DNA of 64,000 nt from an uncultured Lachnospiraceae bacterium (GCA_934317005.1 CAKREB010000004.1:62001-126000), one strand, 5' to 3'. Counted from the first letter of the stretch, positions 17,882-29,845 are shown. Numbers and translations are program-made. The notes: generated by a model from the sequence alone, not told the origin.

Positions 17882-19066
17882 ATGAAAACTGGAAGGAAAA
17901 AGTGGCTTGTAATGCTATCGGCGATCAGTTGTCTGATGATAGCCGGTTGTGGAAAAGGAGCCGTCATTGATGATTATGCAACTAACCAGACATCGGAGAA
18001 GTCGGATACCAAAAAGGCAGCAGCAAATGAGGAGGCAATTGCGAAGGATAAGATCAAAGTGGGGGTGCTTCATTTATCTGATCCGGCAGAGGGAAGCGGA
18101 TATACATACACGCATGACATCGGTATTCAGGGGATGCAGCAGAATCTGGGACTTTCGGATGACCAGATCATTCGTAAGAACAATGTAGATGATACGGATA
18201 AGGAAAAGACGGAAAAGGCAATTCAGGAGTGTATTGATGCCGGGTGCAACATTATCTTTACGACAAGCTGGGGGTACATGGAAGCTACGGCAGAGATGGC
18301 AGAAAAGTATCCAGATGTCTATTTTTCACACGGCACCGGTTATATGAGTAATGGAAAGAATTTTAATAATTATTTTGGAAGAATTTATCAGGCAAGGTAT
18401 CTAAGCGGTATTGTGGCAGGTATGAATACAAAGACAAATAAGATTGGTTATGTAGCAGCGATGGATTCATCCAATTCTGAGGTAACGGGCGGAATTGATG
18501 CATTTGCACTGGGAATCTATTCGGTCAATCCGGATGCTAAAGTATATGTCAGGGTGACAAACAGCTGGTATGATCCGAAGAAGGAGAAAGCAGCAGCACA
18601 GAAGCTTTTAGATGCGGATTGTGATGTGATAGCACAGCACTGTGATACGGAATATCCACAGACACTTGCGCAGGATAAGGGGGTTTACAGTATCGGATAC
18701 AATTCCGACATGAGCAAAGATGCGCCGGATGCCTGTCTGTGCAGTGTAATCTGGAACTGGAGTGCATATTACACGGCAGCGGTACAGAGCGTGATCGACG
18801 GTACATGGGATGGCAGTAACTATTATGGTGGTATGAGTGAAAATCTTGTCGGTATCACATCATTGGCTGACTTTTGCGCAGAAGGAACGGAAGAAAAGGT
18901 AGAGGAAGCAAAGAAGCAGATCTTATCCGGTGAAAATGGTGTGTTTGACGGAGTGATCGAAACAAATGATGGAAAGACCGTGGGAGAAGCCGGAAAAACA
19001 TTGGATGATGCGACGATCACAGGCAAACTAAACTGGTATTTTAAGACGGTTCAGGTGATGAAATAA
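17882..19066 (+). CDS. BMP-family solute-binding lipoprotein
   Basis: A lipoprotein with signal peptide and lipobox IAGC (lipidated cysteine ~residue 23). The mature domain is a periplasmic-binding fold of the basic-membrane-protein / PnrA family: [20 protein letters not shown] at the start, [27 protein letters not shown] and the [17 protein letters not shown] segment. Many members bind nucleosides. ATG 17882 fits the GAGGAG at 17867-17872; ATG 17873 would overlap it. No permease or ATPase gene is adjacent. The next gene, 14 bases on, is a chemoreceptor, so the protein may feed ligand to that sensor rather than to a transporter. Confidence 0.9.
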   Translation: MKTGRKKWLVMLSAISCLMIAGCGKGAVIDDYATNQTSEKSDTKKAAANEEAIAKDKIKVGVLHLSDPAEGSGYTYTHDIGIQGMQQNLGLSDDQIIRKNNVDDTDKEKTEKAIQECIDAGCNIIFTTSWGYMEATAEMAEKYPDVYFSHGTGYMSNGKNFNNYFGRIYQARYLSGIVAGMNTKTNKIGYVAAMDSSNSEVTGGIDAFALGIYSVNPDAKVYVRVTNSWYDPKKEKAAAQKLLDADCDVIAQHCDTEYPQTLAQDKGVYSIGYNSDMSKDAPDACLCSVIWNWSAYYTAAVQSVIDGTWDGSNYYGGMSENLVGITSLADFCAEGTEEKVEEAKKQILSGENGVFDGVIETNDGKTVGEAGKTLDDATITGKLNWYFKTVQVMK

Positions 19067-19080
19067 AGGGGGAAGGCAAG

Positions 19081-20781
19081 ATGAGTATTAAAAAGAAGAT
19101 CCTGCTAATGACAATAGGACCGGTTCTGGTATTGGGAATGATTACCATTGTGCTGACTTTGACTATGGTCAGAAGCTCGATGGTGGATGAGATAGAGGAT
19201 GCATTGAAGGGAACGGCGGCTGCGACACTTGCGGCATATGACCAGAATGCCGGAGATTACATCGAAGCAAGCAATGGAAATATCTGGAAGGGAAGCTATA
19301 ATATATCAAAGTCAGAGGATCTGGTAGACCGCATTAAGGAAAACACAGGTATGGATGTGACTTTCTTCTATAATAAGAAGCGCATCATGACTTCCGCAAA
19401 GGATAAGAATGGAGATCGGATCTTAGCTTCTACAGCGGGTAAGACGATTGTTCAGAATGTACTAAAAGGGAAAAAAGAATATTTCAGCAAAGCGGTATCA
19501 CTGGAGGGTACGATAAACTATGGATACTATATGCCTGTATATCAAAACGGCAGTACAGAACAGGTGGTAGGTATGGTGTTTGTCGGAACCAATAAGCAGA
19601 AAAAGGATGCCGTTATCAACAAAATGATCGGAACGATCGTTGCAGCCGTAGGAATCATTATGCTGTTGTGTGTGGCTGCCGGTTTGAAGATGGCTATGTC
19701 TATGAGTCATAATATCAAGACAAGTATTGATGTCGTAAGCAAGGTGGCAAGCGGAGATCTGAAGGCATGGGTAGATGACAAGATGTTAAAGCGTTCGGAT
19801 GAGTTGGGAGATCTGTCGAAGGTAACGGTTACACTGCGTGATACGATGAAATCCGTTATCTTAGAAATCTCACAGAATGCAAAGCAGCTTTTGGAGGCTG
19901 CGGAGCTGTTGGGAACGGCAGCGGATACGACCAATGGAACCATGAACGAGGTGCGCAGTGCCGTTAATCTGATCGTAGACAACTCGACTGAACAGGCAAA
20001 AAATTCACAAAATACATCGGATCATATGAATATTATGGGGAAAAATATAACCGATACCTCTACAGAAGTGGAACTTCTGGATCAGAATGCTTCGCAGATG
20101 CAGCAATCCAGTGAGAGAGCGGCAGATACCCTGCAGAAGCTGAGCAGGATCAATGGTGAGGTCGAAACGATCATTGAACAGGTGCAGGAACAGACAAACC
20201 GGACAAACGATTCGGTACAAAAGATTTATCAGGTGACATCATTTATTACTTCGATTGCAGAAGAAACCGATCTGCTTAGCTTTAACGCATCAATTGAGGC
20301 TGCGCGGGCAGGAGAGAGCGGAAAAGGCTTTGCGGTTGTTGCAGATCAGATCAAAAAGCTTGCGGATCAGTCTAATGAATCCAGCAGAGAGATCGAGGAA
20401 ACAACGCGGATGCTGCTGGAGAATTCTGCTAAGGCTGTAGAGATCATGGAAAAGATGAAGGAAATCATGGCAAGCCAGAGCGAGAGCATGCAGGATACAC
20501 AGAGTACGGTAGATGAGGTATTACAAAAGATTGACAGTTCTCTTTACAGCATCCGTCAGATCAAGGATGGAACCAGACGTCTGGAAAACTCTAGAAATGA
20601 AGTGGTACAGGCTGTTGACCAGTTAGCAGACATTGCACAGGAGAATGTTACAAGCACCAGAAAAACATATGACGAAACCGAGGAAGTTGTCGAGACATTT
20701 GAAAAGGTTTATACTAGTGCAGAACAGCTTCACCGGATTGCAGACCGTCTGGTAGAAAGCGTGGACTATTTTAAGATGTAA
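19081..20781 (+). CDS. Methyl-accepting chemotaxis protein
   Basis: A 566-residue transmembrane receptor: TM1 (~8-30), an extracellular single-Cache-type domain (~35-180, with [17 protein letters not shown] and [10 protein letters not shown]), TM2 (~184-205), HAMP, and a cytoplasmic signalling coiled coil. The hairpin tip reads [21 protein letters not shown], a variant of the usual [21 protein letters not shown]. Expected partners are CheW and CheA, not in this window. Translational coupling to the BMP lipoprotein suggests attractant sensing through a binding protein. Confidence 0.93.
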   Translation: MSIKKKILLMTIGPVLVLGMITIVLTLTMVRSSMVDEIEDALKGTAAATLAAYDQNAGDYIEASNGNIWKGSYNISKSEDLVDRIKENTGMDVTFFYNKKRIMTSAKDKNGDRILASTAGKTIVQNVLKGKKEYFSKAVSLEGTINYGYYMPVYQNGSTEQVVGMVFVGTNKQKKDAVINKMIGTIVAAVGIIMLLCVAAGLKMAMSMSHNIKTSIDVVSKVASGDLKAWVDDKMLKRSDELGDLSKVTVTLRDTMKSVILEISQNAKQLLEAAELLGTAADTTNGTMNEVRSAVNLIVDNSTEQAKNSQNTSDHMNIMGKNITDTSTEVELLDQNASQMQQSSERAADTLQKLSRINGEVETIIEQVQEQTNRTNDSVQKIYQVTSFITSIAEETDLLSFNASIEAARAGESGKGFAVVADQIKKLADQSNESSREIEETTRMLLENSAKAVEIMEKMKEIMASQSESMQDTQSTVDEVLQKIDSSLYSIRQIKDGTRRLENSRNEVVQAVDQLADIAQENVTSTRKTYDETEEVVETFEKVYTSAEQLHRIADRLVESVDYFKM

Positions 20782-20795
20782 ATGGAGGTGGCAGT

Positions 20796-21629
20796 ATGCC
20801 GGGAGTTCTTTTTGAAGGTGGTTCTTTCCGACCGGTCTTTAGTTGCGGTGTTATGGATGCGTTGCTTAAGGAGGATGTTATGTTTCCGTACTGCATTGGT
20901 GTTTCGGCAGGGGCAGCAGATGCAGCGTCCTATATTTCACGGCAGCAGGGAAGAAATATCAGGGTTTTTGAAAAATACCGTAATGATAAGAGATATATTG
21001 GGAAGAAGAATCTGTTAAAGGAAAAAAGTCTTTTTGGCGTACAATTTGTATTTCGTGATATTCCAAATAAGATCGATCCGTTTGATATGGAAACCTTCCA
21101 TAATTATGAGGGGACATTTTTGATCACGACAACGGATGCCGTAACAGGAAAGGTCAGATATTTTTCGCAGAAAGATGTGGATGAAGAGTACAATGTGTTT
21201 TGCGCGACCTGCGCGCTTCCGGTAATCCTTCCACCGGCGCAGATCGAGGGCAGAAAATACTACGATGGCGGCTTATCCAATCCAATCCCGATTGACAGGC
21301 TGTTAGCGGATGGCAACGAAAAAGCACTGATCGTGCTGACAAGACCGAAGGGATTTCGAAAGGAATGTAAGCGTTCCGACAGGATCGTAGCGAAGATGAT
21401 TCGGAGAAAGTATCCGATCATTGCAAAGGAAATCTGTACACGCTACAAAAAGTACAATCAGTCGGTGGCTCTCTGCGAAAAACTGGAAAAAGAAGGGAAG
21501 GCTCTGATCATCCGACCGGATGCACCGATCGACAGTTACGAAAAGGATGTAAAGGTCTTGCGTCAGACCTATGAAAGCGGATATCGCATGGCAATGGAGC
21601 ATATGGATCAGATCAAAGCAATGTTTTAG
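20796..21629 (+). CDS. Patatin-like phospholipase family protein
   Basis: A 277-residue soluble lipase-like protein. It has the oxyanion-hole motif FEGGSFR (instead of GGG.R), the GVSAGA nucleophile elbow with the catalytic serine, and the DGG aspartate in YYDGGLSNP, so the Ser-Asp dyad is intact. It belongs to the bacterial RssA/YjjU-like patatin group, whose substrates are mostly unknown. GGAGGTGG lies 6 bases before the start, and the gene follows the chemoreceptor by 14 bases, so the three genes probably form an operon. Confidence 0.88.
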   Translation: MPGVLFEGGSFRPVFSCGVMDALLKEDVMFPYCIGVSAGAADAASYISRQQGRNIRVFEKYRNDKRYIGKKNLLKEKSLFGVQFVFRDIPNKIDPFDMETFHNYEGTFLITTTDAVTGKVRYFSQKDVDEEYNVFCATCALPVILPPAQIEGRKYYDGGLSNPIPIDRLLADGNEKALIVLTRPKGFRKECKRSDRIVAKMIRRKYPIIAKEICTRYKKYNQSVALCEKLEKEGKALIIRPDAPIDSYEKDVKVLRQTYESGYRMAMEHMDQIKAMF

Positions 21630-21779
21630 TAAAATTTTATTTCTTTTTTGGAAAAAATAGTATATAATATGCTTTGTTTATGATACAATGATATGCAGTT
21701 ACGAAATATATGTGTAGTTACTATACACAGTTTGGATAGTGACTGCCGGAGAACAAATCAAAAGATGGAGGTTAGATTT

Positions 21780-22643
21780 ATGTTAGTATCAGCAAAAGAA
21801 ATGCTTACAAAGGCAAAAGCAGGAAAGTATGCAGTAGGTCAGTTCAACATCAACAACTTAGAGTGGACAAAGGCTATCCTGCAGACAGCACAGGAGTTAC
21901 AGTCACCGGTTATCTTAGGTGTATCTGAGGGTGCCGGAAAATATATGTGTGGATATAAGACAGTTGTTGGTATGGTAAAAGGTATGTTAGAAGAATTAAA
22001 CATTACTGTACCGGTTGCACTTCACTTAGATCATGGTTCATTTGAAGGTGCAAAGGCTTGTATCAATGCCGGATTCTCTTCAATCATGTTCGATGGTTCT
22101 CATTATCCAATCGAAGAAAACATTGCAAAGACAACAGAGCTTGTAAATACATGTAACATTCTCGGTCTTTCTTTAGAGGCAGAGGTTGGTTCTATCGGTG
22201 GTGAAGAAGATGGTGTCATCGGTGCCGGTGAGTGCGCAGATCCTGATGAGTGTAAGGCAGTTGCAGATCTTGGTGTAACAATGCTTGCAGCAGGTATCGG
22301 TAACATTCATGGTAAGTATCCTGAAAACTGGCAGGGACTTAGCTTCGAAACATTAGACGCTATTCAGGCAAAGACAGGTGATATGCCACTCGTACTTCAT
22401 GGTGGTACAGGTATCCCTGCTGACATGATCAAGAAAGCAATCTCTCTTGGTGTTGCTAAGATCAATGTAAACACAGAGTGCCAGTTAGCATTCCAGGAAG
22501 CTACACGTAAGTATATCGAAGAGGGTAAGGACTTAGAAGGTAAGGGATTTGACCCTCGTAAGCTTTTAGCTCCTGGTGCAGAAGCTATCAAGGCTACTGT
22601 TAAGGAAAAGATGGAACTCTTTGGTTCTGTAGGAAAGGCTTAA
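21780..22643 (+). CDS. fba: Class II fructose-bisphosphate aldolase
   Basis: A 287-residue zinc aldolase that splits fructose-1,6-bisphosphate into DHAP and glyceraldehyde-3-phosphate. Zinc ligands are visible in LHLDHG, AEVGSIGGEEDG, GIGNIHG and LHGGTG, and phosphate binding in KINVNTE. ATG 21780 follows GATGGAGG; the frame extends 29 codons upstream but without a good start signal. Codon use is more biased than in neighbouring genes, as expected for high expression. It is followed by a strong terminator. Confidence 0.97.
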   Translation: MLVSAKEMLTKAKAGKYAVGQFNINNLEWTKAILQTAQELQSPVILGVSEGAGKYMCGYKTVVGMVKGMLEELNITVPVALHLDHGSFEGAKACINAGFSSIMFDGSHYPIEENIAKTTELVNTCNILGLSLEAEVGSIGGEEDGVIGAGECADPDECKAVADLGVTMLAAGIGNIHGKYPENWQGLSFETLDAIQAKTGDMPLVLHGGTGIPADMIKKAISLGVAKINVNTECQLAFQEATRKYIEEGKDLEGKGFDPRKLLAPGAEAIKATVKEKMELFGSVGKA

Positions 22644-22700
22644 TGTATTAAGACAGTCGAAATGCAGAAACGGAAGTCCGTTTTGTAGATAGAGGCAAAT

Positions 22701-22732
22701 GACAGAGTTTCGCGAGTCGGAACTCTGTCTTG
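22701..22732 (+). terminator. Terminator after fba
   Basis: GACAGAGTT / AACTCTGTC stem followed by TTGCTATATGG. The downstream TTGCTATATGG resembles the sequence after other hairpins in this window (9038, 29872). Confidence 0.7.
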
Positions 22733-22767
22733 CTATATGGGAAGAGGATATAGGCAGGAGGGTATGC

Positions 22768-23250
22768 ATGGACAGAGGCGAATTTCTTTCTTTGCTGCGG
22801 GAAAGTCTGGAAGGCTATATTCCGCGGGAGGAGGTAGAAAAAAACATAAGCTTTTATCGAAATTATTTTGATGAGTCTGCACAGTCAGACAGGGAAGTGA
22901 TCGAAGAGTTAGGAGATCCACGTCTGATCGCCCGGACGATTATTGAAGCATATAAGGCATCAAAAGGGCCGATGGCAGATTATTATACCGAACAGGCAAG
23001 AAGTGAGTACAGCAGGGAACGTTCGGAGGCATATGATGATGCGCAGCAGGATTCTGGTGGAGCATTTTATCAGTATGGCAAAGAGATAAAGTGGTATCAC
23101 AAAGCAATATTCTGGGCTGTGATCGTGCTGGTTATTTCGATCGTGATTATGTTGGCTGCTACAGTAGTAGGAGTGTTTGTGGCATACATTTTGCCGGTAT
23201 TATTACTCGTATTGGTGATAAAAATATTGGTAGATTATTTTAGAAGATAA
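22768..23250 (+). CDS. DUF1700 (HAAS-type) membrane protein
   Basis: A 160-residue protein starting at ATG 22768 behind AGGAGG. The N-terminal ~80 residues form the DUF1700 helical module: MDRGEFLSLLRESLEGYIP, then the D-E-x-x-x-S and IEELGDP motifs. Two hydrophobic segments (~115-155) follow. In Firmicutes such proteins often pair with PadR regulators and cell-envelope adhesins, but none is adjacent here. Function unknown; probably a membrane regulator. Confidence 0.8.
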   Translation: MDRGEFLSLLRESLEGYIPREEVEKNISFYRNYFDESAQSDREVIEELGDPRLIARTIIEAYKASKGPMADYYTEQARSEYSRERSEAYDDAQQDSGGAFYQYGKEIKWYHKAIFWAVIVLVISIVIMLAATVVGVFVAYILPVLLLVLVIKILVDYFRR

Positions 23251-23281
23251 GATGGTCTGAAACGGTGTCAGACCGCTATAG

Positions 23282-24762
<1,481 letters not shown>

Positions 24763-24786
24763 TTTAGTAAGAATATAGACAAATAC

Positions 24787-24833
24787 AGCGGGGCTGTGAA
24801 AAATGAAAAGTCATTTCTCACGGCCCCGCTTTT
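24787..24833 (+). terminator. Terminator after tgt-yajC
   Basis: A long GC-rich stem (AGCGGGGC-GTGA / TCAC-GCCCCGCT) with a ~17-base loop, then TTTTGCG. Confidence 0.9.
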
Positions 24834-24850
24834 GCGACCCGCTACAGGTG

Positions 24851-24876
24851 GAGAGTTTCGCAAGCGAAACTCTTTC
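24851..24876. terminator. Second hairpin between convergent yajC and PHP genes
   Basis: GAGTTTCG, CAAG loop, CGAAACTC, followed by TTTCTTG. A perfect 8-bp stem that can work for either convergent transcript. Confidence 0.6.
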
Positions 24877-24919
24877 TTGTGATGTTATGAAAATATCTGT
24901 ATTGAAAAAGTATTTCCCT

Positions 24920-25786
24920 TTAGTGGTTCTGTAAAGGATAGTTGGCATAGTGTGCCAGATTTTCCAGATAGGTATAAGGGATGGAAAGATTTCCACGGCC
25001 GGTGCCTAAGTCGATCGCCGGTTTGTTCGTACCGTGAAAATCACTGCCGCCGCTTGGAAGCAGATCATACTCTTTTGCAAGTGAGCAAACAAATGCTTCC
25101 TCCTCAGGGGTGTGATTGGAATACTTTACTTCGATGCCGACAAGTCCTGCTTCCTTAAACTCTGCAATCATGTTACGAAGAACAGATTCTTCTAAGTGAT
25201 AGTGCATAGGATGCGCTAAAATCGGGATTCCTCCGGCACTTAGGATCAGCGGAATCGCATCTAAGCTTTGCATCATGACGCGTGGAACGTAGTAAGGAGT
25301 ATCTTCTCCGAGATATTTGTCAAAGGCTTCGGAAGGGGTACGGACAATCTTATGGGAAACCAGAAACTTTGCAAAATGTGCACGGGTAATGACGGTGTCG
25401 GGATTGTCCTCCTGCATGGCTTCCAGTGTAATAGGAATGCCGGCATCCTGCAGCTTTTTAACCATTTCTGTGTTGCGATTCGCACGGCGCTTGACAAAAA
25501 GGTCTGTCTTTTCGTTTAGTTCCTGATTGGAACAGTCGATAAAAAGACCGACCATATGTATGTCGTGGCCATGATAGTCTGTCGAAAGCTCTGTGCCCGG
25601 TATGACCTGTACAGGGGCATCAAGCTTTTTGCATGCATCCAGTGCAACAGATACACCGGCAACCGTGTCATGATCTGTCAGTGCAAATGCGGCAAGGTTC
25701 TTTTTGGTGGCAAGCTCGATCAGGTCTTCCGGCGAACAGGTTCCATCGGAAAAATTAGAATGTACATGTAAATCAATTGTTTTCAT
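24920..25786 (-). CDS. PHP-domain phosphoesterase (RNase AM / YciV-like)
   Basis: A 288-residue metal-dependent phosphoesterase. PHP metal ligands are seen in DLHVHSNFSDG, LTDHDTVAG, PGTELS, the ILAHPMHY histidine and the GGSDFHG motif near the C-terminus. The E. coli homologue (RNase AM, formerly YciV) trims RNA 5' ends and removes 3'-phosphates from nucleotide bisphosphates; the substrate here is inferred by family. It is transcribed alone on the minus strand. Confidence 0.9.
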   Translation of the reverse strand: MKTIDLHVHSNFSDGTCSPEDLIELATKKNLAAFALTDHDTVAGVSVALDACKKLDAPVQVIPGTELSTDYHGHDIHMVGLFIDCSNQELNEKTDLFVKRRANRNTEMVKKLQDAGIPITLEAMQEDNPDTVITRAHFAKFLVSHKIVRTPSEAFDKYLGEDTPYYVPRVMMQSLDAIPLILSAGGIPILAHPMHYHLEESVLRNMIAEFKEAGLVGIEVKYSNHTPEEEAFVCSLAKEYDLLPSGGSDFHGTNKPAIDLGTGRGNLSIPYTYLENLAHYANYPLQNH

Positions 25787-25938
25787 AGCTTATGACTCCT
25801 CGAACGTATTTTTTCTTTGTGCATAAGTATAGCATAAAGAAAAAGAAAATGATGTCATAAATTTGTTACATATGGTATATAAATATAGTAAAGATTTTCA
25901 AAACGACAGATTTGGAGGACAGATATCTGGAAGGATGT

Positions 25939-26367
25939 ATGAAAAGGTATCCGGTGCAAGAAATGTGTAGAAATGAGGAGAAAGTGAAAAATAAAGTGCG
26001 AAGCTATTTTATCGTGTTAGGCGGGATGTTTGTCGTATCGTTTGTGCTGCTGTTACTGCTATCTTTCTTTGTTTGGAAGATGGATGGGGCAGGTAATGTG
26101 TTATGCGCAGGGATATTGGGCGTTTATATTGTGACAAATGTACTTGGCGGCTTTTGGGTAGGAAGAATGATGGGACAGCAGAAATTTTTCTGGGGAGCAG
26201 CGACAGGTGGCAGCTATTTTCTGATTTTACTTGCGGCAGGCGTGTGTCTGGCAGACGCAAAGCTTTTTAGAAATACACAGTTGATGACAGCAGCGCTTTT
26301 GTGTATTATATCTGGTATGTTCGGCGGAATGTTAGCACCTGCTTCACTTTCAAAAGACAAGACTTAA
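25939..26367 (+). CDS. Small four-helix membrane protein (TIGR04086-like)
   Basis: A protein of ~142 residues with four hydrophobic segments (roughly 20-45, 50-70, 80-105, 115-135) and a charged N-terminus. The pattern, with GGFWVGRM between helices 2 and 3, fits the TIGR04086 family, often found near yajC in Clostridia. ATG 25939 follows GGAAGG; the longer frame from TTG 25912 would include a GGAGG inside the coding region. Function unknown. Confidence 0.65.
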   Translation: MKRYPVQEMCRNEEKVKNKVRSYFIVLGGMFVVSFVLLLLLSFFVWKMDGAGNVLCAGILGVYIVTNVLGGFWVGRMMGQQKFFWGAATGGSYFLILLAAGVCLADAKLFRNTQLMTAALLCIISGMFGGMLAPASLSKDKT

Positions 26368-26476
26368 CAATTATTTAACAAAAAGGTAATTAAAATGTGA
26401 TGACAAATTATTTTGTTGTGTTATGATAGTTCAGGCATGTAAAAAAATGAGAAGAAAAATACGGGAGGCGAGGGGG

Positions 26477-27418
26477 ATGAAAGTACAAAGAGATCAGAGA
26501 AAAGATTGGGAAAGCAATACAGATCTGAGAGAACGCGCGCTTCATTCCAGAGCGAGAAGAAGGAAAGAACTTCGCACACGGTTGATTTTATTAAATTCTG
26601 CACTGGCACTGGTTATTATCATGATCGTGCTGGTATGCAAGGTAGTATCTTTAAATCGTCAGGGGAGTGGGGCACCGGATGCTTCTAAGAAAGGCAGTGT
26701 CAAGGTAGAAGCGGACAAGGACAAAAACAGCAAAAAGAAGCCAAAGGCAACCGCAGCACCGACTGCCACACCGGCACCGGAAGGATCGGCTAAGTGGCTT
26801 CGCAAGGACTTAGATCCGTCTAAGCCGATGGTAGCACTAACCTTTGATGATGGACCGTACACACCGGTTACAAAAAGGATTTTAAAAACACTGGAAAAGT
26901 ATGATGCAAAAGCGACCTTTTTCTGTGTGGGAAATCGTGTTCCTACCTATAGTGATATGGTCAAAAGGGAATATGCGCTGGGATGTCAGGTGGCAAGCCA
27001 CACATATGGTCATGTTTTTTTGACAAAGGTTAAGAAAAAGCAGATCAAGGCACAGGTCAATAAGGTAGATAAGGTGATGGAAGAAATCATCGGATGCAGC
27101 ACCACGGCTTTGCGTCCACCCGGAGGCTGCGTGAATGATAAGGTGCGAAGCGTAGTGAAAGTTCCTATGGTTTGCTGGAATATAGATTCGGAGGACTGGA
27201 GGAGCCGGAACACATCTGCTGTTTTGAAAAAGTGCCGTTCAATCACAGATGGCGATATTGTTTTGATGCATGATCTGTATCCGACGACAGCCGCTGCCGT
27301 AGAGAAGCTGATACCACGATTAAAAAAGAAAGGCTTTCAGATGGTTACGGTGGACGAATTGTTCTATTATAAAGGAATTGATGCTAAGGGTGGCAAGGTA
27401 TATTTTAGTGGTAAATAA
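26477..27418 (+). CDS. Polysaccharide deacetylase (NodB domain), membrane-anchored
   Basis: About 313 residues: a cytoplasmic basic N-terminus, one membrane helix (~40-60), a Lys/Pro/Thr/Ala linker, and a CE4 NodB domain (~115-305). The domain has TFDDGP (metal-binding and catalytic aspartates), SHTYGH (metal histidines), RPPGG and the LMHD motif. It likely N-deacetylates peptidoglycan, or another extracellular glycan, outside the membrane. ATG 26477 was chosen behind GAGGGGG; an upstream ATG at 26447 is possible. Confidence 0.9.
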   Translation: MKVQRDQRKDWESNTDLRERALHSRARRRKELRTRLILLNSALALVIIMIVLVCKVVSLNRQGSGAPDASKKGSVKVEADKDKNSKKKPKATAAPTATPAPEGSAKWLRKDLDPSKPMVALTFDDGPYTPVTKRILKTLEKYDAKATFFCVGNRVPTYSDMVKREYALGCQVASHTYGHVFLTKVKKKQIKAQVNKVDKVMEEIIGCSTTALRPPGGCVNDKVRSVVKVPMVCWNIDSEDWRSRNTSAVLKKCRSITDGDIVLMHDLYPTTAAAVEKLIPRLKKKGFQMVTVDELFYYKGIDAKGGKVYFSGK

Positions 27419-27436
27419 TTTTCTTAAAAGTGTATC

Positions 27437-27478
27437 GGAAACGGTAAGGAACAGAGGGTTCTTTGCCGTTTTCTTATG
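27437..27478 (+). terminator. Terminator after deacetylase gene
   Basis: GAAACGGTAAGGAAC pairs with GTTCTTTGCCGTTTTC, including G-U pairs, and ends in TTTTCTTAT. Confidence 0.75.
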
Positions 27479-27484
27479 TATTTG

Positions 27485-27514
27485 TTGCAATATGCTTGCT
27501 TCCTGTGGTATAAT
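27485..27514 (+). promoter_or_regulatory. Sigma-A-type promoter of secDF
   Basis: TTGCAA and TATAAT are separated by 18 bases, with an upstream TGTGG resembling an extended -10. It lies ~73 bases before the secDF start. Confidence 0.6.
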
Positions 27515-27586
27515 GCAAATTAGCGTGATTTTTGCGATATGTGAAGAATCATGAAAAAAGTAGTCTAATAAAAGGAGAAATGTAGC

Positions 27587-29803
27587 ATGAAGGACAAGAA
27601 GAAAGCGATACTGCATATTGTCATTATACTTGCAGTAATCGGGCTTTGCACTTTTACTACTTTGGTAGGATTTACAAAGCAGCATAAGGGTAGCGCCCAG
27701 AACATTAAGCTTGGCTTGGATCTGGCCGGTGGTGTAAGTATTACATATCAGGCAGTCGGTGATACTCCATCTGCAAAGGACATGGAAGATACCCGTAACA
27801 TGATGCAGAAGCGTGCAGATGTGTACAGTACAGAATCTTCTGTAGTTGTTGGTGAAGGTGGTCGTATCAGTATTGATATTCCTGGTGTTGCAAACGCAGA
27901 GGAAGTTTTGGAATCTCTCGGTAAAGAAGGTTCTCTTGATTTCGTTGCACAGGACGATATGAGCTTTGAAGATGAGGCAAAGACAAAGCCTGTCTACACA
28001 AAGACCATTTGTACCGGTAAGGACATTAAGTCTGCAGAAGCAAACACACAGCAGGATGAAGTAACAAAGAACAAAGAATATGTTGTTCAGTTGAAGTTTA
28101 AGACAAAGGGAACAAAGAAGTTTGCGAAAGCAACACAGGAAGCATATCCGGAAAATAAAGTAATCTACATCGTATATGATGGAAAGATTCTTTCCAGTCC
28201 GGCTGTACAGGCTGAGATCAGCAATGGTGAAGCTGTTATTTCCGGAAGCTTTAAGACATACGATGAGGCAGAAGAACTTGCTTCTATGATCCGTATCGGT
28301 GCCCTTCCTATTGAGTTAAAAGAAATCCAGTCACAGGTAGTAGGTGCACAGCTTGGTTTGGATGCGATCCAGACAAGCTTATTGGCTGGTGCGATCGGTT
28401 TTGTATTAGTCGTATTATTCATGATCGTATTTTATCGTCTGCCTGGTGTTGCAGCATCTGTTGCATTGGTATTCTATCTGGTGCTGATGTTAGTTGTACT
28501 CAATGTACTTGATATTACACTGACATTACCTGGTGTTGCCGGTATCATATTGAATATTGGTATGGCGGTGGATGCTAACGTTATCATATTCACCCGTATC
28601 AAGGAAGAGCTTGCCAAAGGTAAGACCGTACAGCAGAGTATCAAGCTTGGTTTTGACAAGGCGTTATCTGCTATCGTAGATGGTAATGTAACTACCCTGA
28701 TCGCAGCCTTTGTGCTTTATGTAAAGGGTTCCGGTACTGTTAAGGGATTCGCAACCACATTGGCAATCGGTATTGTATTATCTATGTTCACAGCATTGTT
28801 TATTACAAAGATCATCTTAAAGGCAATGTATGTACTCGGTGTAGATGATGTTAAGTACTTTGGTGTGGAAAGACCACGTAAGACAATTCGTTTCGTAGAA
28901 AACAAAGCAAAGTTCTTTACAATTTCAGGTGTGATGATCCTTGCCTGTGTTGTCTGCCTGATTGTTAATAAGGCAGGTCGTTGTGATGGCAATATCTTAA
29001 ACTATGGTCTTGACTTCTCAGGTGGTACAACATTTGATATCACATTTAACAAAGATCAGAAGATCACAGATGATGTAAAGAAAGAAGTAGAAAAGATCTT
29101 TATGGCAGAAAGTAAATCAAGTGATGTTGTCATTTCAGAAGTGGCAGATTCTAACGGACTTTCTGTTAAGACAGTAGAGCTTTCTGAAAAGCAGCGTAAC
29201 AATATTACAAACACATTGATCAATAAGTATAAGGTAAAGGAAAAGAATATTCAGAATCAGAATATCAGTGCTTCCGTATCGGATGAGATGAAGACAGATG
29301 CGATCGTGGCAGTTATTATCGCTGCAATCTGTATGCTGCTTTATATCTGGTTCCGTTTCAAGGATATCGTCTTTGCCGGAAGTGCAGTTCTTGCATTGTT
29401 ACATGATGTTATCGTAGTATTGCTTGTATATGCTTTGACAAAGATTTCTGTCGGTAATACATTTATCGCTTGTATGCTTACAATCGTAGGTTACTCTATC
29501 AATGCGACAATCGTTATCTTTGACCGTATCCGTGAAAATATTCAGGGTAAGAAGACAGAAGAGGCAATTGCGCAGGTAGTAAATGAGAGTGTTACACAGA
29601 CATTGACACGTAGTGTTAATACAACATTAACTACATTTATCATGATTTTGATGTTAGCTGTACTCGGTGTACAGTCTGTACGTGAATTTGCCATTCCTTT
29701 GATGGTAGGTGTTATCTGCGGTGCTTACACATCTGTCTGCATCACAGGTACATTATGGTTTACTGTTAAGAAAATGCAGTTAAAAGCAAAAACAAAGAAA
29801 TAA
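27587..29803 (+). CDS. secDF: SecDF fused protein-export subunit
   Basis: A single 738-residue protein joining SecD and SecF. The SecD half has TM1, the P1 region with LGLDLAGGVSITYQ, the PALPIELKEIQSQVVGA-type segment and TM2-6 (DGNVTTLIAA). The SecF half repeats the pattern with LDFSGGTTFDITF, SVSDEM and RSVNTTLTT. SecDF uses the proton or sodium gradient to help pull exported proteins across the membrane. It starts at ATG 27587 with AAAGGAG upstream. SecD and SecF are separate in many bacteria but fused in Bacillus and many Clostridia. Confidence 0.96.
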   Translation: MKDKKKAILHIVIILAVIGLCTFTTLVGFTKQHKGSAQNIKLGLDLAGGVSITYQAVGDTPSAKDMEDTRNMMQKRADVYSTESSVVVGEGGRISIDIPGVANAEEVLESLGKEGSLDFVAQDDMSFEDEAKTKPVYTKTICTGKDIKSAEANTQQDEVTKNKEYVVQLKFKTKGTKKFAKATQEAYPENKVIYIVYDGKILSSPAVQAEISNGEAVISGSFKTYDEAEELASMIRIGALPIELKEIQSQVVGAQLGLDAIQTSLLAGAIGFVLVVLFMIVFYRLPGVAASVALVFYLVLMLVVLNVLDITLTLPGVAGIILNIGMAVDANVIIFTRIKEELAKGKTVQQSIKLGFDKALSAIVDGNVTTLIAAFVLYVKGSGTVKGFATTLAIGIVLSMFTALFITKIILKAMYVLGVDDVKYFGVERPRKTIRFVENKAKFFTISGVMILACVVCLIVNKAGRCDGNILNYGLDFSGGTTFDITFNKDQKITDDVKKEVEKIFMAESKSSDVVISEVADSNGLSVKTVELSEKQRNNITNTLINKYKVKEKNIQNQNISASVSDEMKTDAIVAVIIAAICMLLYIWFRFKDIVFAGSAVLALLHDVIVVLLVYALTKISVGNTFIACMLTIVGYSINATIVIFDRIRENIQGKKTEEAIAQVVNESVTQTLTRSVNTTLTTFIMILMLAVLGVQSVREFAIPLMVGVICGAYTSVCITGTLWFTVKKMQLKAKTKK

Positions 29804-29845
29804 ATCTTGATATTCTATAGAAATCATATTATAATTTCTATGAGC

